The notes under the pieces were generated by a model, which saw only the letters and a program-made list of their open reading frames with translations, did not search any database and had not been told where the DNA came from. Source: Lentzea jiangxiensis (GTDB taxonomy: Bacteria; Actinomycetota; Actinomycetes; Mycobacteriales; Pseudonocardiaceae). Taken from it: a DNA stretch of 64,000 bases. Where the stretch lies: positions 633,975 through 697,974 of the forward strand of contig NZ_FNIX01000001.1 of the NCBI RefSeq assembly GCF_900104175.1, read 5' to 3'. Positions within the stretch are counted from its first letter, which is position 1; each line of letters starts with the position of its first letter. Below, one piece after another: positions 44,501 to 52,897 of this stretch. The translations under genes and the position numbers were made by a program.

Positions 44501-45288
44501 CACAGCGCGGCCAGCGTCGGCACCGTGGACACGACGGTGATCTCCTGCTCGACCAGCCACGGACCCAGGTCCATGCCGGTGCGCACCAGCGAGCGCGGCG
44601 CGGGCACCAGGCAGGCGCCGTGGCGCCACGCGAGCCACATCTCCTCGCAGGAGGCGTCGAACGCGACGGAGAGACCCGCCAGCACCCGGTCCTCGGGCCC
44701 GATCGGCTCCTCCCGCAGGAACAGCCGCGCCTCGGCGTCCACGAACGCGGCCGCGCTGCGGTGCGTCACGGCGACGCCCTTGGGCTTGCCGGTGGAACCG
44801 GACGTGAAGATGATCCACGCGTCGTCGTCGAGACCCGGCTCGCCCGGCACGCCGAGCGCGGTGCCGTGCGGCACAAGGGATCGGCCCTCGCCGAGCACGG
44901 CGCTCACCCCGGCCTCGCCGAAGACGAGCTCGGCGCGCTCGTCCGGGTCCTCGAAGTCGACGGGCACGTAGGCCGCGCCCGCCGCGAGGGTCGCCAGGAT
45001 CGAGACGTAGAGGTCGGCGGTGCCGGACGGCACGCGGATGCCGACCCGGTCGCCGGCCCCGACCCCCTCGGCGGCCAGCTTTTCTTTGAGCTGGAGCACT
45101 TCCGAGATCAGTGCGCGGTAACTCAGCGCGGTGGTGCCGTCGTCGACGGCCAGCGCGTCCGGGTGCTCCTCGGCACTCGCGCGCAGGATGTCCACCAGGG
45201 TGCGCGGTGTGGGCGCCTCTCCCGCGGTGAACATCGATCGAAGGACAACGGGTTCAGCCGCAATGGTCACTTGAGCGTCACTTCTCAC
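41497..45288 (-). CDS. Pls/PosA-family single-module membrane NRPS (adenylation-carrier-TM/hexapeptide domains)
   Basis: A protein of about 1263 residues. The adenylation domain (1-~500) has core A3 IIFTSGSTGKPKGVAVTH, A5 NTYGPTEAT and the A10 region TRTSGKVDRAALP. The carrier domain carries DADFFASGGSSLAAAQL with the pantetheine Ser at about 540. Residues ~580-1263 alternate membrane segments with left-handed beta-helix-like repeats (IGAGATVGARSTLFPGAKIG), the typical C-terminus of epsilon-poly-lysine synthetase relatives. My by-eye alignment to PheA gives pocket residues D-A-E-S-I-G-T-V-V-K, close to the lysine code D-A-E-S-I-G-S-V-C-K. It probably makes an amino-acid homopolymer or an aminoacyl conjugate at the membrane. 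The start may be GTG 45270 instead. Confidence 0.88.
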   Translation of the reverse strand: MRSDAQVTIAAEPVVLRSMFTAGEAPTPRTLVDILRASAEEHPDALAVDDGTTALSYRALISEVLQLKEKLAAEGVGAGDRVGIRVPSGTADLYVSILATLAAGAAYVPVDFEDPDERAELVFGEAGVSAVLGEGRSLVPHGTALGVPGEPGLDDDAWIIFTSGSTGKPKGVAVTHRSAAAFVDAEARLFLREEPIGPEDRVLAGLSVAFDASCEEMWLAWRHGACLVPAPRSLVRTGMDLGPWLVEQEITVVSTVPTLAALWPVEALDDVRLLIFGGEACPPELAERLAVPGREVWNTYGPTEATVVACAARMTGRGPVRIGLPLDGWELAVVDSRGEVVPMGEPGELVIGGVGLARYLDAEKDAQKYAPLPSTGWDRAYRSGDVVRAEPEGLVFLGRADEQIKLGGRRIELGEVDAALLALDGVAGAAAAVRTTRGGNQILVGYVVADGEFDQAAAVEQLRAELPAALVPLIAVVETLPTRTSGKVDRAALPWPLESLGTTGAVFSGLEGWLAEQWTAVLGSGPASEDADFFASGGSSLAAAQLVSMIRTRYPSASVSDVYQNTTLHGLAKRLESYGQAAEVHEVAPTPRWTGVVQTLLMIPLMTVAGARWAVALTALSNVLGWTSVSWWWIAAGFAVFLSPAGRLAISAGGARLLLRGVKPGEYPRGGSVHLRLWTAEVLAQLSRATDLSGSWVTHYARALGAKIAPGVDLHSLPPVTGMLKVGRGAAVEPEVDLSGWWLDGDRLRIGRIRIGAGATVGARSTLFPGAKIGKRAEVAPGSGVVGSVPTGQRWAGVPAIREGKAARSFPSRRPERSRWWSFMYGVSSGLMAALPLLAAAPALLYVLRRPVTLTSALWDVPAAAAIWFGSYALLVLVAVRLLGIGMREGHYPVHSRVAWAAWTTERLMNNARSALFPLYASLFTPVWLRLLGMKVGRHVEASTVVALPKMTRVGDGAFLADDTMVATYELGGGWLRIATARVGKRAFLGNSGMTAPGRNVPKGGLVGVLSAAPKRAKAGSSYLGMPPMKLPRAAEVSDQSRTFDPPKHLMWARALVELCRFVPVVLNVALVVLVLFALKEFGIWWSGVVLLGAGVAACLVAVVAKWVLVGRFKTREYPLWSAFVWRNELADTFVEVLAVPWLIGFSGGTPVMNLWLRSLGASVGRGVWCESYWLPEADLVRLGEGATVNRGCVVQTHLFHDRILRMDRVELGAGSTLGPHGIVLPGASVGANTTIGPASLVMRGEDVPSGTRWLGNPISAWT

Positions 45289-45314
45289 CCTCTCGGCAAA
45301 CTTGCAGACCTGCT

Positions 45315-45320
45315 ACTTTA
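45315..45320 (-). promoter_or_regulatory. -10 box of the NRPS-peptidase operon
   Basis: TAAAGT on the minus strand lies 26 bp before GTG 45288, within the 47-bp gap after the DUF4173-type gene. It is the only good -10 candidate; no clear -35 was seen. Confidence 0.4.
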
Positions 45321-45335
45321 CCTGCGCTTAACGGA

Positions 45336-47228
45336 TTACCGCTCTCCGGAGTAGGTGGACTCACAGGTGACCTCAGTCACCGCAACGCTTTCGAGCGACT
45401 TCCCGGCGGTGTACCGGGCGAGGTTGAACTCGCGCCAGTCCTGCTCGACGACCCTGTTCTTCAACCACCGCAAGGCACACGACCTCTGCGGCTCGGGCAA
45501 CCTCGTGAGCGCCGGCACCGCGTCCTCCGACAACCGCGACAGGTAGACCGTGTCGATCTTCCGCGTCGCCTCGAAGCGCGTCACGTTGTAGTCGGCCACC
45601 ACCCGCTCGGGGTTCAGCACCACCACGGCGAGGAAGAACGCCGTTCCGGTCGCGACGATCGCCTTCGGCAACCAGTTGGCGCGCAACGAGATCCCGCTCG
45701 CGATCACCATCAGGTACACGACGGCCAGCCACACCTCGCACGACGCGACGAGCAGCCGCAGCACCGTCCACCCGTACGCCTGCTGGTAGAACCACATGCG
45801 GCTCAAGGCACTCGCCACGATGACAAGTGTGAGAACAGCCAGTGAACCCAGAAGGACCCGCAGCCACAACTGGTCCCGTGCCGTCTTCCTGACCGCGAAC
45901 CGCGCCACCCCGGTGATGACGCCGAGCGTCAGGATCGTGACCCACAGCAGCTGCCAGAAGCCGGACCGCGCGTACTCGGCGAACGTCACGCCCGCAGTCC
46001 GCATCACGTAGGCCTCGCCACCGAACAGAACCGCGAGCTGCGTCCCCACGAAACCGGTGAACAGCAACACGAGCACACCGACCGGCAACCCGTAGTCCTT
46101 GAGCCGCAACGACCCGGGCTTGGCCTCGACGTCCTCGTCGATCTCCGGAGGCGCCGCCACGAGGTAGCACGCCCCGATCGCACCGGCGGCAGCCACGACC
46201 CCGAAGAACACCATCCGCACGAAGCCGTCGACCTCCAGATCCGGCACCAGGCTCTCGAGGAAGTTGTTGAACCCCTTGTCCGCCCCGGCCAGCAACGACC
46301 CGAAGACCAGCAACAGCACCGCAGCCACACCGACGGACGCGAACGGCCTGATCCCGATCGGCCCCCGCTTGCTGATCCCCTTGGCCACCCACGGAATCGA
46401 GCGGAACGCCGCCAACCCGACACCGAGCGCACCGAAGACGAGCCCGCGCACCGTCCTGCCGCCGGTCATGGCGATCGAACCGCACAGCATCGACGCCAGC
46501 ACGCACAACGGGAAGACCCACTCCGCGGCCCTCAGGAAGCCCATCGCGAGGAACGCCAGCGCCCCCGCCAGCCACAGCGCGCGTTCAACGCCCGGCTTGC
46601 CCGCGTGGAACAGCACGGCGCCGACGCCGAACAGCCCGGCCAGGAACCAGCCGACGCCGTTGCCGGGCGGTGCGAGCAGCGCGCCCGCCAGACCGGCGAC
46701 GAGGCCGGCGACCATCACCTGACCCGGCGCGCCCGTCGTGGGCGGCTTCCACCAGGGCAGGAAGGGCACGCCCGGTGCCGCGACCACCGCCGGGGCGGCG
46801 AGGTGGCGGGGTTGGGCCTGCCAGGGGGAGGACGGGGGCGGGGTCGCGGTGGCCACCTGCGCGGGTCGGGGGAGGGCGTTGGGGGTGGGAGCCGTGGGCT
46901 CGTCGGCGGCCCTCGGCTTGTCGGAGGGCTTCGAAGCCTTCGTCTCGTCGCCGGCCGAAGCCGCCGGCTTGGCCCCGTCGCCAGCCGCCTCCGCAACCAC
47001 CGCCGCCCCGGGCTCGGCGGCGGCCTTCCCCTCGTCACCAGCCGCCTCACCACCCACCACCCCCGCGGGGTCCGGCGAGCCCCCAGAACCCGCCGGCCCC
47101 CCACCCCCGGCGACGGGCCGGTACCCGACCCTCCGGAACTGCCGGTACCCGCGCCGCCTCGCGGCCTCCTCCCGGGGCGACTCCGCGGAGTCCCCCGAAC
47201 GCGTCGAGTCAGAGCCAGAGTCAGTCAT
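45336..47228 (-). CDS. DUF4173/DUF4153-type polytopic membrane protein with disordered N-terminus
   Basis: A 630-residue protein. Residues 1-~165 are low-complexity, rich in Ala, Pro, Gly and charged residues, and probably disordered in the cytoplasm. About twelve membrane helices follow, with a motif-rich centre (GGEAYVMRTAGVTFAEYARSGFWQLLWVTILTL) that matches the DUF4173 family by eye. The last ~90 residues form an outside domain with ATRKIDTVYLSRLSEDAVPALTRLPEPQRSCALRWLKNRV. ATG 47228 was chosen for its GGAGAGAG ribosome site. Function unknown. It lies between the NRPS operon and a two-component pair that could regulate it. Confidence 0.78.
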   Translation of the reverse strand: MTDSGSDSTRSGDSAESPREEAARRRGYRQFRRVGYRPVAGGGGPAGSGGSPDPAGVVGGEAAGDEGKAAAEPGAAVVAEAAGDGAKPAASAGDETKASKPSDKPRAADEPTAPTPNALPRPAQVATATPPPSSPWQAQPRHLAAPAVVAAPGVPFLPWWKPPTTGAPGQVMVAGLVAGLAGALLAPPGNGVGWFLAGLFGVGAVLFHAGKPGVERALWLAGALAFLAMGFLRAAEWVFPLCVLASMLCGSIAMTGGRTVRGLVFGALGVGLAAFRSIPWVAKGISKRGPIGIRPFASVGVAAVLLLVFGSLLAGADKGFNNFLESLVPDLEVDGFVRMVFFGVVAAAGAIGACYLVAAPPEIDEDVEAKPGSLRLKDYGLPVGVLVLLFTGFVGTQLAVLFGGEAYVMRTAGVTFAEYARSGFWQLLWVTILTLGVITGVARFAVRKTARDQLWLRVLLGSLAVLTLVIVASALSRMWFYQQAYGWTVLRLLVASCEVWLAVVYLMVIASGISLRANWLPKAIVATGTAFFLAVVVLNPERVVADYNVTRFEATRKIDTVYLSRLSEDAVPALTRLPEPQRSCALRWLKNRVVEQDWREFNLARYTAGKSLESVAVTEVTCESTYSGER

Positions 47229-47316
47229 GTCTCTCTCCATAAGCCCGAAGAGGGCGTGCGTCACCGCCGCACCAACCAGGCGGCGGTGCGGTCGAAGCAG
47301 GGTCGTCAGGACGAGC

Positions 47317-48315
47317 TCAGCGGGGCAGGGTCACCCGGATGCACGACCCGGGGCCGACCACGGCGATCGTGCCGCCGTGCAGGTCCACCACCCACCGGGC
47401 GATGGCGAGACCGAGCCCGGTCCCGCCACCGCCCGCCCTCTCCCCGCGGGTGAACCGCTCGAAGATCCGCGACCGGTCGGCCAGGGCGATCCCCGGTCCC
47501 TCGTCGCGCACCTCCAGCACCACGGAACCCGCGCTCGCGTACCCGGACACGGACACCTTCCCCCCGGTGGGTCCGTGCCGGGCCGCGTTGTCGACGAGGT
47601 TCACCAGCACCTGGTGCAGCCGCTCCCCGTCGGCGAGCACGGTCAGGTCTCCCGCGACGTCGATCGAGAACGTCGCGGCGGGTGCCGCCACGGCTGCCTC
47701 GGCCACCACGTCGGCGACCAGCGAGGACACCGACAGCTCCTCGCGGTTCAGCGAGAGGACGCCGGCGTCGATCTTCGACAGGTCGAGCAGTTCGGTGACC
47801 AGCCGTCCGAGCCGTTCGGTCTGCGCCAGGGCTGTCCTCATCGTCGCGGCGTCGGCGACCGCCACGCCGTCGACCACGTTCTCCAGCACGGCCTGCAGCG
47901 CCGAGATCGGCGTCCGCAGCTCGTGCGACACGTTCGCGATCAGCTCACGCCGTTGCCGGTCGGCGGCGGCGAGGTCGGCGGCCATGACCGTGAACGCCTC
48001 CGCCAGCTGCCCCACCTCGTCCGACGATGTGGCGCGCACGGAGCGCGTGTAGTCGCCGGACGCCATCGAGCGGGCCGCCGACGTCATCTCCCGCAACGGC
48101 GACGTCATGCCGTGCGCGAGCAGTTGCGACGTCAGCAGGCCCAGACCCAGTGCGATCAGGGTGGTCCGCGGCGGCAGCCACCCCGTCACGTAGCGGAAGT
48201 ACGCGAACGACACGCACCCCGACACCACGATCACGATCCCGAGCTTGAGCTTGATCGACCGCACCGAGTCGAGCGGGCGCGGCAGCACGTCGAGCCAGCC
48301 CAGGACCGTCTTCAC
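47317..48315 (-). CDS. EnvZ-type sensor histidine kinase
   Basis: A 332-residue kinase with two hydrophobic segments near the N-terminus and almost no extracellular loop. A HAMP domain (MTSPLREMTSAARSMASGDYTRSV) is followed by HisKA with His131 in ANVSHELRTPISALQ. The HATPase domain has NLVDNAARHGPTGG, DEGPGIALADRSRIFERFTRG and GGTGLGLAI. The GTG at 48315 overlaps the response-regulator stop (48312-48315). The short loop suggests sensing within the membrane. Confidence 0.92.
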   Translation of the reverse strand: MKTVLGWLDVLPRPLDSVRSIKLKLGIVIVVSGCVSFAYFRYVTGWLPPRTTLIALGLGLLTSQLLAHGMTSPLREMTSAARSMASGDYTRSVRATSSDEVGQLAEAFTVMAADLAAADRQRRELIANVSHELRTPISALQAVLENVVDGVAVADAATMRTALAQTERLGRLVTELLDLSKIDAGVLSLNREELSVSSLVADVVAEAAVAAPAATFSIDVAGDLTVLADGERLHQVLVNLVDNAARHGPTGGKVSVSGYASAGSVVLEVRDEGPGIALADRSRIFERFTRGERAGGGGTGLGLAIARWVVDLHGGTIAVVGPGSCIRVTLPR

Positions 48316-49001
48316 CCGGACACCTCCTTGCGAGGGACCTCCAGCGCGTACCCCACCCCGTGCACGGTCCTGATCAGGTCGGCGCCGAGCTTGCGCCGCA
48401 GCGCCTTCACGTGGCTGTCGACCGTCCGCGACGACGCCCCCTCGTGCCACCCGCACGCCTCCGCCAGCAGGCGCTCCCGCGCCTGCACGGCGGAGGGGCG
48501 TTCCGCGAGGAACACCAGCAGGTCGTACTCGGTGGGCGTCAGGTGCGCCTCGACGCCCGCGCGGCGCACCCGGCGGGCGGCGAGGTCGATCACCAGGTCC
48601 CCGAGCTCCAGCGACCGCGACGACACCGCCCGCGACACGCGCCGCAGCAGCACGTGCACCCGCGCCGCCAGCTCGCGCATCGAGAACGGCTTCGTCAGGT
48701 AGTCGTCGGCCCCCACGGCGAGCCCGACCAGCAGGTCGGTCTCGTCCCCCCGCGCGGTCAGCATCAGCACCGGCACCGACCGCGACGCCTGGATCCGCCG
48801 GCACACCTCGAGCCCGTCGTACCCCGGCAGCATCACGTCGAGGACCACGAGGTCGGGCAGGAACGCCGCGGCCTGCGCGACCCCCGACGGCCCGTCGTGG
48901 GCCACCGACACCACGAACCCCTCCGCCCGCAGCCGTGCGGCCACGGACTCGGCGATCGTGATGTCGTCCTCCACGACGAGCACCCGGCGCTGACCTGTCA
49001 T
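48312..49001 (-). CDS. OmpR-family response regulator
   Basis: A 229-residue response regulator. The receiver has acidic residues E11/D12/D13, phospho-acceptor D55 in LVVLDVMLPG, and Lys in DDYLTKPFSMREL. The C-terminal winged helix (LELGDLVIDLAARRVRRAGVEAHLTPTEYDLLVFLAERP to DSHVKALRRKLGADLIRTVHGVGYAL) is of OmpR type. It is first in the operon with the kinase downstream, and divergent from recD2 by 83 bp. Its site might resemble the tandem 11-bp repeats at 29481, but that is speculation. Confidence 0.94.
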   Translation of the reverse strand: MTGQRRVLVVEDDITIAESVAARLRAEGFVVSVAHDGPSGVAQAAAFLPDLVVLDVMLPGYDGLEVCRRIQASRSVPVLMLTARGDETDLLVGLAVGADDYLTKPFSMRELAARVHVLLRRVSRAVSSRSLELGDLVIDLAARRVRRAGVEAHLTPTEYDLLVFLAERPSAVQARERLLAEACGWHEGASSRTVDSHVKALRRKLGADLIRTVHGVGYALEVPRKEVSG

Positions 49002-49072
49002 GGCGGCGACTTTATGGGCATGTCGTGGAGGACGCCGGGACGAGTTGTGAAGATCGTGTGCAGACCTGCGGG

Positions 49073-49078
49073 TAGGTT
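49073..49078 (+). promoter_or_regulatory. Leaderless -10 box of recD2
   Basis: TAGGTT lies 6 nt before ATG 49085, and the only purine run in between is too close to act as a Shine-Dalgarno sequence. Confidence 0.45.
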
Positions 49079-49084
49079 CGGGGC

Positions 49085-51256
49085 ATGAACGTCCTCGAAG
49101 CGGTCCTGGAGAGGATCACCTACGCCAACGAGGACAACGGCTACACCGTCGCCAAGGTCGACACCGGCCGGGGTGACCTGGTCACGGTCGTCGGCGCGCT
49201 GCTCGGCGCCCAGCCGGGCGAGTCGATCCGCATGCGCGGCCACTGGGGCTCGCACCCGCAGTACGGCAAGCAGTTCCACGTCGACGACTACACGACCGTC
49301 CTGCCCGCGACGATCCAGGGCATCCGCCGCTACCTCGGCTCCGGCCTGATCAAGGGCATCGGCCCGGTGCTCGCGGACAGGATCGTCACGCACTTCGGCG
49401 TCGACGCCCTGGACGTCATCGAGCACACGCCCGAGCGGCTGGTCGAGGTCCCGAAGCTCGGCCCGAAGCGCACCAAGCTCATCGCGGACGCCTGGGAGGA
49501 GCAGAAGGCCATCAAGGAGGTCATGGTCTTCCTGCAGGGCGTCGGCGTCTCCACCAGTCTCGCCGTCCGCGTCTACAAGCAGTACGCGGACAAGGCCATC
49601 GAGGTGGTGAGGGAGGAGCCGTACCGGCTGGCGAGCGACGTCTGGGGCATCGGCTTCAAGACCGCCGACGTCATCGCGAAGGCCGTCGGCATCCCGCACG
49701 ACAGCCCCCAGCGCGTGAAGGCCGGCCTGCAGTTCACGCTGTCCGAGGCCACCACCGACGGCAACTGCTACCTGCCGGAACAGGCGCTGATCGCCGAGGC
49801 GATCAAGATCCTCCAGGTCGACACGGGTCTCGTCATCGACTGCCTCGCGGAACTCGTCGAGGAGGAGGGCGTCGTCCGCGAGGAGCTACCGGACGACGAG
49901 GTCGCGATCTACCTGGTCCCGTTCCACCGCGCCGAGATCTCGATGGCCGCGCAGCTCAAGCGACTGCTGCACGCCGGCACCGACCGCATGCCGAGCTTCG
50001 CCGCGGTCGACTGGGACAAGGCGTTCGCGTGGCTCGGCACCGAGCTCGAGCAGCACCAGGCCGAGGCGGTCAAACTGGCTCTCACGCAGAAGGTCGCGGT
50101 GCTGACCGGCGGCCCCGGCTGCGGCAAGAGCTTCACCGTGCGCTCGATCGTCCGCCTCGCCCAGGCCAAGCGGGCCAAGATCGTGCTGGCCGCGCCGACC
50201 GGGCGGGCCGCGAAGCGCCTCACCGAGCTCACCGGCCACGAGGCGCGCACGGTCCACCGGTTGCTGGAGCTCAGGCCCGGCGGCGACGCGGCCTACGACC
50301 GGGACCACCCGCTCGACGCCGACCTCGTGGTCGTCGACGAGGCCTCGATGCTCGACCTGCTGCTGGCCAACAAGCTCGTAAAGGCCGTCCCGCCGGGTGC
50401 CCACCTGCTGTTCGTCGGCGACGTCGACCAGCTGCCGAGCGTCGGGGCGGGGGAGGTGCTCCGCGACGTGCTGGCGCAGGGCAGCCCGATCCCGAACGTC
50501 CGGCTCACGCACATCTTCCGGCAGGCCCAGGAGTCCGGCGTCGTCACGAACGCGCACCGCATCAACAGCGGCGACTACCCGATCGTGCAGGGGATGCCCG
50601 ACTTCTTCCTCTTCAGCACCGACGAGGCCGAGGACGCGGCGGCGCTGACCGTGGACGTCGTCGCGAACCGCATCCCGCGCAAGTTCCGCCTCGACCCGCG
50701 CAAGGACATCCAGGTCCTCGCGCCGATGCACCGCGGCCCGGCCGGCGCCGGCGCGCTCAACACGGTGCTGCAGGAAGCCCTCACGCCGTCGCGCGACAAC
50801 CTGCCCGAGAAGCGCTTCGGCGGCAGGGTGTTCAAGCTCGGCGACAAGGTCACCCAGATCCGCAACAACTACGACAAGGGCCGCAACGGCGTCTTCAACG
50901 GCACTCTCGGCGTCGTCATCGGCCTGGACACCGTCGAGCAGAAGCTGACCATCCGCACCGACGAGGACGAAGAGGTCGACTACGAGTTCTCCGAGCTCGA
51001 CGAGCTCAGCCACGCCTACGCGATGACCATCCACCGCTCCCAGGGCAGCGAGTACCCGTGCGTGGTCGTCCCGATCACGACCAGCGCGTGGATGATGTTG
51101 CAGCGCAACCTGCTCTACACCGCCGTCACGCGGGCGAAGAAGCTCGTCGTGCTCGTGGGCAGCAAGCGGGCCATCGGCCAGGCCGTGCGCACGGTGGGGG
51201 CGGGCCGTCGCCACACGGCGCTGGCCCACCGCCTGAGGACCGCGCAGGCGCTCTGA
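49085..51256 (+). CDS. recD2: RecD2-type SF1B DNA helicase
   Basis: A 723-residue helicase. The N-terminal ~330 residues form the RecD2 extension with OB-like and helix-hairpin-helix repeats (GLIKGIGPVLADRIVTHFG, VPKLGPKRTKLI, VWGIGFKTADVIAKAVGI). The helicase core has Walker A GGPGCGKS (~342-349), LAAPTGRAAKRL, Walker B VVVDEASMLDL, GDVDQLPSVGAGEVLRD, and the C-terminal motifs YAMTIHRSQGSEYP and NLLYTAVTRAKKLVVLVG. No RecB/RecC genes are nearby, as usual for RecD2, a 5'-3' helicase linked to recombination and stress tolerance. Confidence 0.94.
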   Translation: MNVLEAVLERITYANEDNGYTVAKVDTGRGDLVTVVGALLGAQPGESIRMRGHWGSHPQYGKQFHVDDYTTVLPATIQGIRRYLGSGLIKGIGPVLADRIVTHFGVDALDVIEHTPERLVEVPKLGPKRTKLIADAWEEQKAIKEVMVFLQGVGVSTSLAVRVYKQYADKAIEVVREEPYRLASDVWGIGFKTADVIAKAVGIPHDSPQRVKAGLQFTLSEATTDGNCYLPEQALIAEAIKILQVDTGLVIDCLAELVEEEGVVREELPDDEVAIYLVPFHRAEISMAAQLKRLLHAGTDRMPSFAAVDWDKAFAWLGTELEQHQAEAVKLALTQKVAVLTGGPGCGKSFTVRSIVRLAQAKRAKIVLAAPTGRAAKRLTELTGHEARTVHRLLELRPGGDAAYDRDHPLDADLVVVDEASMLDLLLANKLVKAVPPGAHLLFVGDVDQLPSVGAGEVLRDVLAQGSPIPNVRLTHIFRQAQESGVVTNAHRINSGDYPIVQGMPDFFLFSTDEAEDAAALTVDVVANRIPRKFRLDPRKDIQVLAPMHRGPAGAGALNTVLQEALTPSRDNLPEKRFGGRVFKLGDKVTQIRNNYDKGRNGVFNGTLGVVIGLDTVEQKLTIRTDEDEEVDYEFSELDELSHAYAMTIHRSQGSEYPCVVVPITTSAWMMLQRNLLYTAVTRAKKLVVLVGSKRAIGQAVRTVGAGRRHTALAHRLRTAQAL

Positions 51257-51262
51257 GCTCCG

Positions 51263-51373
51263 TCAGTCGACGCTGCGCACGATGGTCGGCTCCAGTCCCT
51301 CGTCGTCGTCGGTGAGAGAGCCGCGCCAGGGGAAGGAGATCTCGGCGACACCGTCGTCGTAGAGGTGGTCCAT
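51263..51373 (-). CDS. 36-residue acidic protein of unknown function
   Basis: A short gene with strong support: ATG 51373 has GGAGAG 6 nt upstream, and about 33 of 36 codons end in G or C. The peptide is acidic, with SFPWRG in the middle and a TDDDEGLEP run, and ends VRSVD. It has no signal peptide, membrane helix or Cys. It converges on recD2 (stops 7 bp apart) and is divergent from the M14 carboxypeptidase gene. It could be a small regulatory protein or a precursor peptide; no maturation enzyme is adjacent, so neither is favoured. Confidence 0.6.
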   Translation of the reverse strand: MDHLYDDGVAEISFPWRGSLTDDDEGLEPTIVRSVD

Positions 51374-51589
51374 GGCATGCTCTCCCGCTTCTTCCCGAGA
51401 CTGGTCGTGGGCGAACCCCGCTGTCCGTCGAGTCGGTTTCGGCTTCACTGCGCAATAACCGCTGCGGTGCTGACCCTGATGTTATTGATCTTCGTCACAT
51501 CACGCCAATGGCACCTTCCGGCGTCTCAAGCACCGGACGGTAATCATCCGGTCGGTCGAACGGACTGGCGACGATCGGCCGAACAGCCC

Positions 51590-51604
51590 ATGATCGTCGA
51601 TCAT
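51590..51604. promoter_or_regulatory. 15-bp palindrome overlapping the M14 start codon
   Basis: ATGATCG-T-CGATCAT is a perfect inverted repeat that includes the AT of ATG 51603. CATGAT (51589-51594) may be the -10 box of a leaderless mRNA. The rest of the gap 51374-51589 shows nothing clear beyond promoters for the two divergent genes. Confidence 0.35.
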
Positions 51605-52883
51605 GCGGACCGCCGTCGCCCTGATCGCCTGCCTGGCCCTGCTCCTCAGTCCCGCACCGGCTCCCGCGGACGGTCCACAAGCGACGTACGTGCTGCGCGT
51701 GCCCGCCCCGCTGGGGGACTCCGCGCAACGCCTGCTGGGACTCGGCTACGACGTGCTGGAGCAGCGCGACGGTGACGACCTGTTCGTCGCGGGCGGCAGG
51801 AACACCGCGGACGAGCTCCGCGCGGACGGCTACCGGCCGGCTGTCGAGAAGGTCCTGCCCCCGTCCCGGCGGGCGCCGCGCTCTGTCGGGGACGCGACTT
51901 ATTACGGCGGTTATCGGACCATCACGGCACACCTGGCGCATCTCGACCAGGTAGCGACCGCGCATCCCGAACTGGCGACGGTCGTCGACTACGGCGATTC
52001 CTGGCGCAAGACGCAGGGCAGCGGCGGCCACGACCTGAAAGCCGTCTGCGTCACCCGGAGGAAGCCCGGCGACTGCGCGTTGACGCCGACCGCGCCCAAG
52101 CCGCGCCTGTTCGTGATGGGCCAGCTCCACGCCCGCGAGATCACCACCGGCGACATGGCGTGGCGGTTCATCGACGACCTGGTCGGATCGGCGGACCTCA
52201 CCGCGCTGCTCGACGAGCTGGAGGTCTGGGTCGTCCCGATCGCCAACCCGGACGGCGTCGACATCGTCGAGTCCGGCGGCGACTCCCCGGTGCTGCAGCG
52301 CAAGAACGCCAACGGCACCTGCGCCTCCGGCCCGCGCGGCGTCGACCTCAACCGCAACGCGGGCTCGCACTGGGGCGAGGTCGGCTCGTCCGCGAACCGG
52401 TGCAGCGAGACCTACCGCGGCACGCGCGCCGACTCCGAGGTGGAGGTGCAGGCACTGGAGTCGTTGTGGCGCAAGCTCTACCGCGACACGCGCGCACCCG
52501 GCGACACCGCGGCGGCCACGCAGGACACCACCGGCGCCGTGATCTCCATGCACAGCTACGGCGACTACGTGCTGTTCCCGTGGGGCTGGAGCACGCAGAA
52601 GACCGGCAACGACGCCGCGTTGCGCAAGATGGCGCAGGACATGGCCGCCCTGTCGGGTTTCCGCGCCGGCCAGCCCGGTGAGCTGCTCTACAACGCCGCC
52701 GGCGCCACGGACGACTGGGTGTACGACGACCTGGGCGTGCCGAGCTTCGTGTGGGAGATCGGCGCGAGCTCCGGCCGGTGCGGGGGCTTCCTGCCGCCGT
52801 TCTCGTGCCAGCGGGACGTGCACTGGCCGAAAGTGCGTCCCATGCTCGTTTCGGCCATGAAGGCAGCAAAGCGCCCGTATTGA
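51603..52883 (+). CDS. Secreted M14 zinc carboxypeptidase
   Basis: A 426-residue secreted metallocarboxypeptidase. Signal peptide 1-~23, a propeptide-like region to ~100, then the M14 domain. Zinc ligands are His176 and Glu179 in GQLHAREITTG and His317 in ISMHSYGDY; the catalytic Glu385 is in FVWEIGASS. Substrate-binding Asn-Arg lies in GVDLNRNAGSHW. Several Cys suggest disulfides. It ends at the family's usual place and lacks the extra C-terminal domains of larger relatives. It would release C-terminal amino acids from peptides outside the cell, complementing the subtilase. Confidence 0.93.
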   Translation: MRTAVALIACLALLLSPAPAPADGPQATYVLRVPAPLGDSAQRLLGLGYDVLEQRDGDDLFVAGGRNTADELRADGYRPAVEKVLPPSRRAPRSVGDATYYGGYRTITAHLAHLDQVATAHPELATVVDYGDSWRKTQGSGGHDLKAVCVTRRKPGDCALTPTAPKPRLFVMGQLHAREITTGDMAWRFIDDLVGSADLTALLDELEVWVVPIANPDGVDIVESGGDSPVLQRKNANGTCASGPRGVDLNRNAGSHWGEVGSSANRCSETYRGTRADSEVEVQALESLWRKLYRDTRAPGDTAAATQDTTGAVISMHSYGDYVLFPWGWSTQKTGNDAALRKMAQDMAALSGFRAGQPGELLYNAAGATDDWVYDDLGVPSFVWEIGASSGRCGGFLPPFSCQRDVHWPKVRPMLVSAMKAAKRPY

Positions 52884-52897
52884 GGCGTTGGGGAGGC

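Noticed and set aside
41443-45354. A 1303-codon open frame on the plus strand opposite the NRPS
   Set aside because: It is antisense to a complete NRPS with all motifs, is rich in Arg, His and Gln, and has no domain; a GC-driven shadow.
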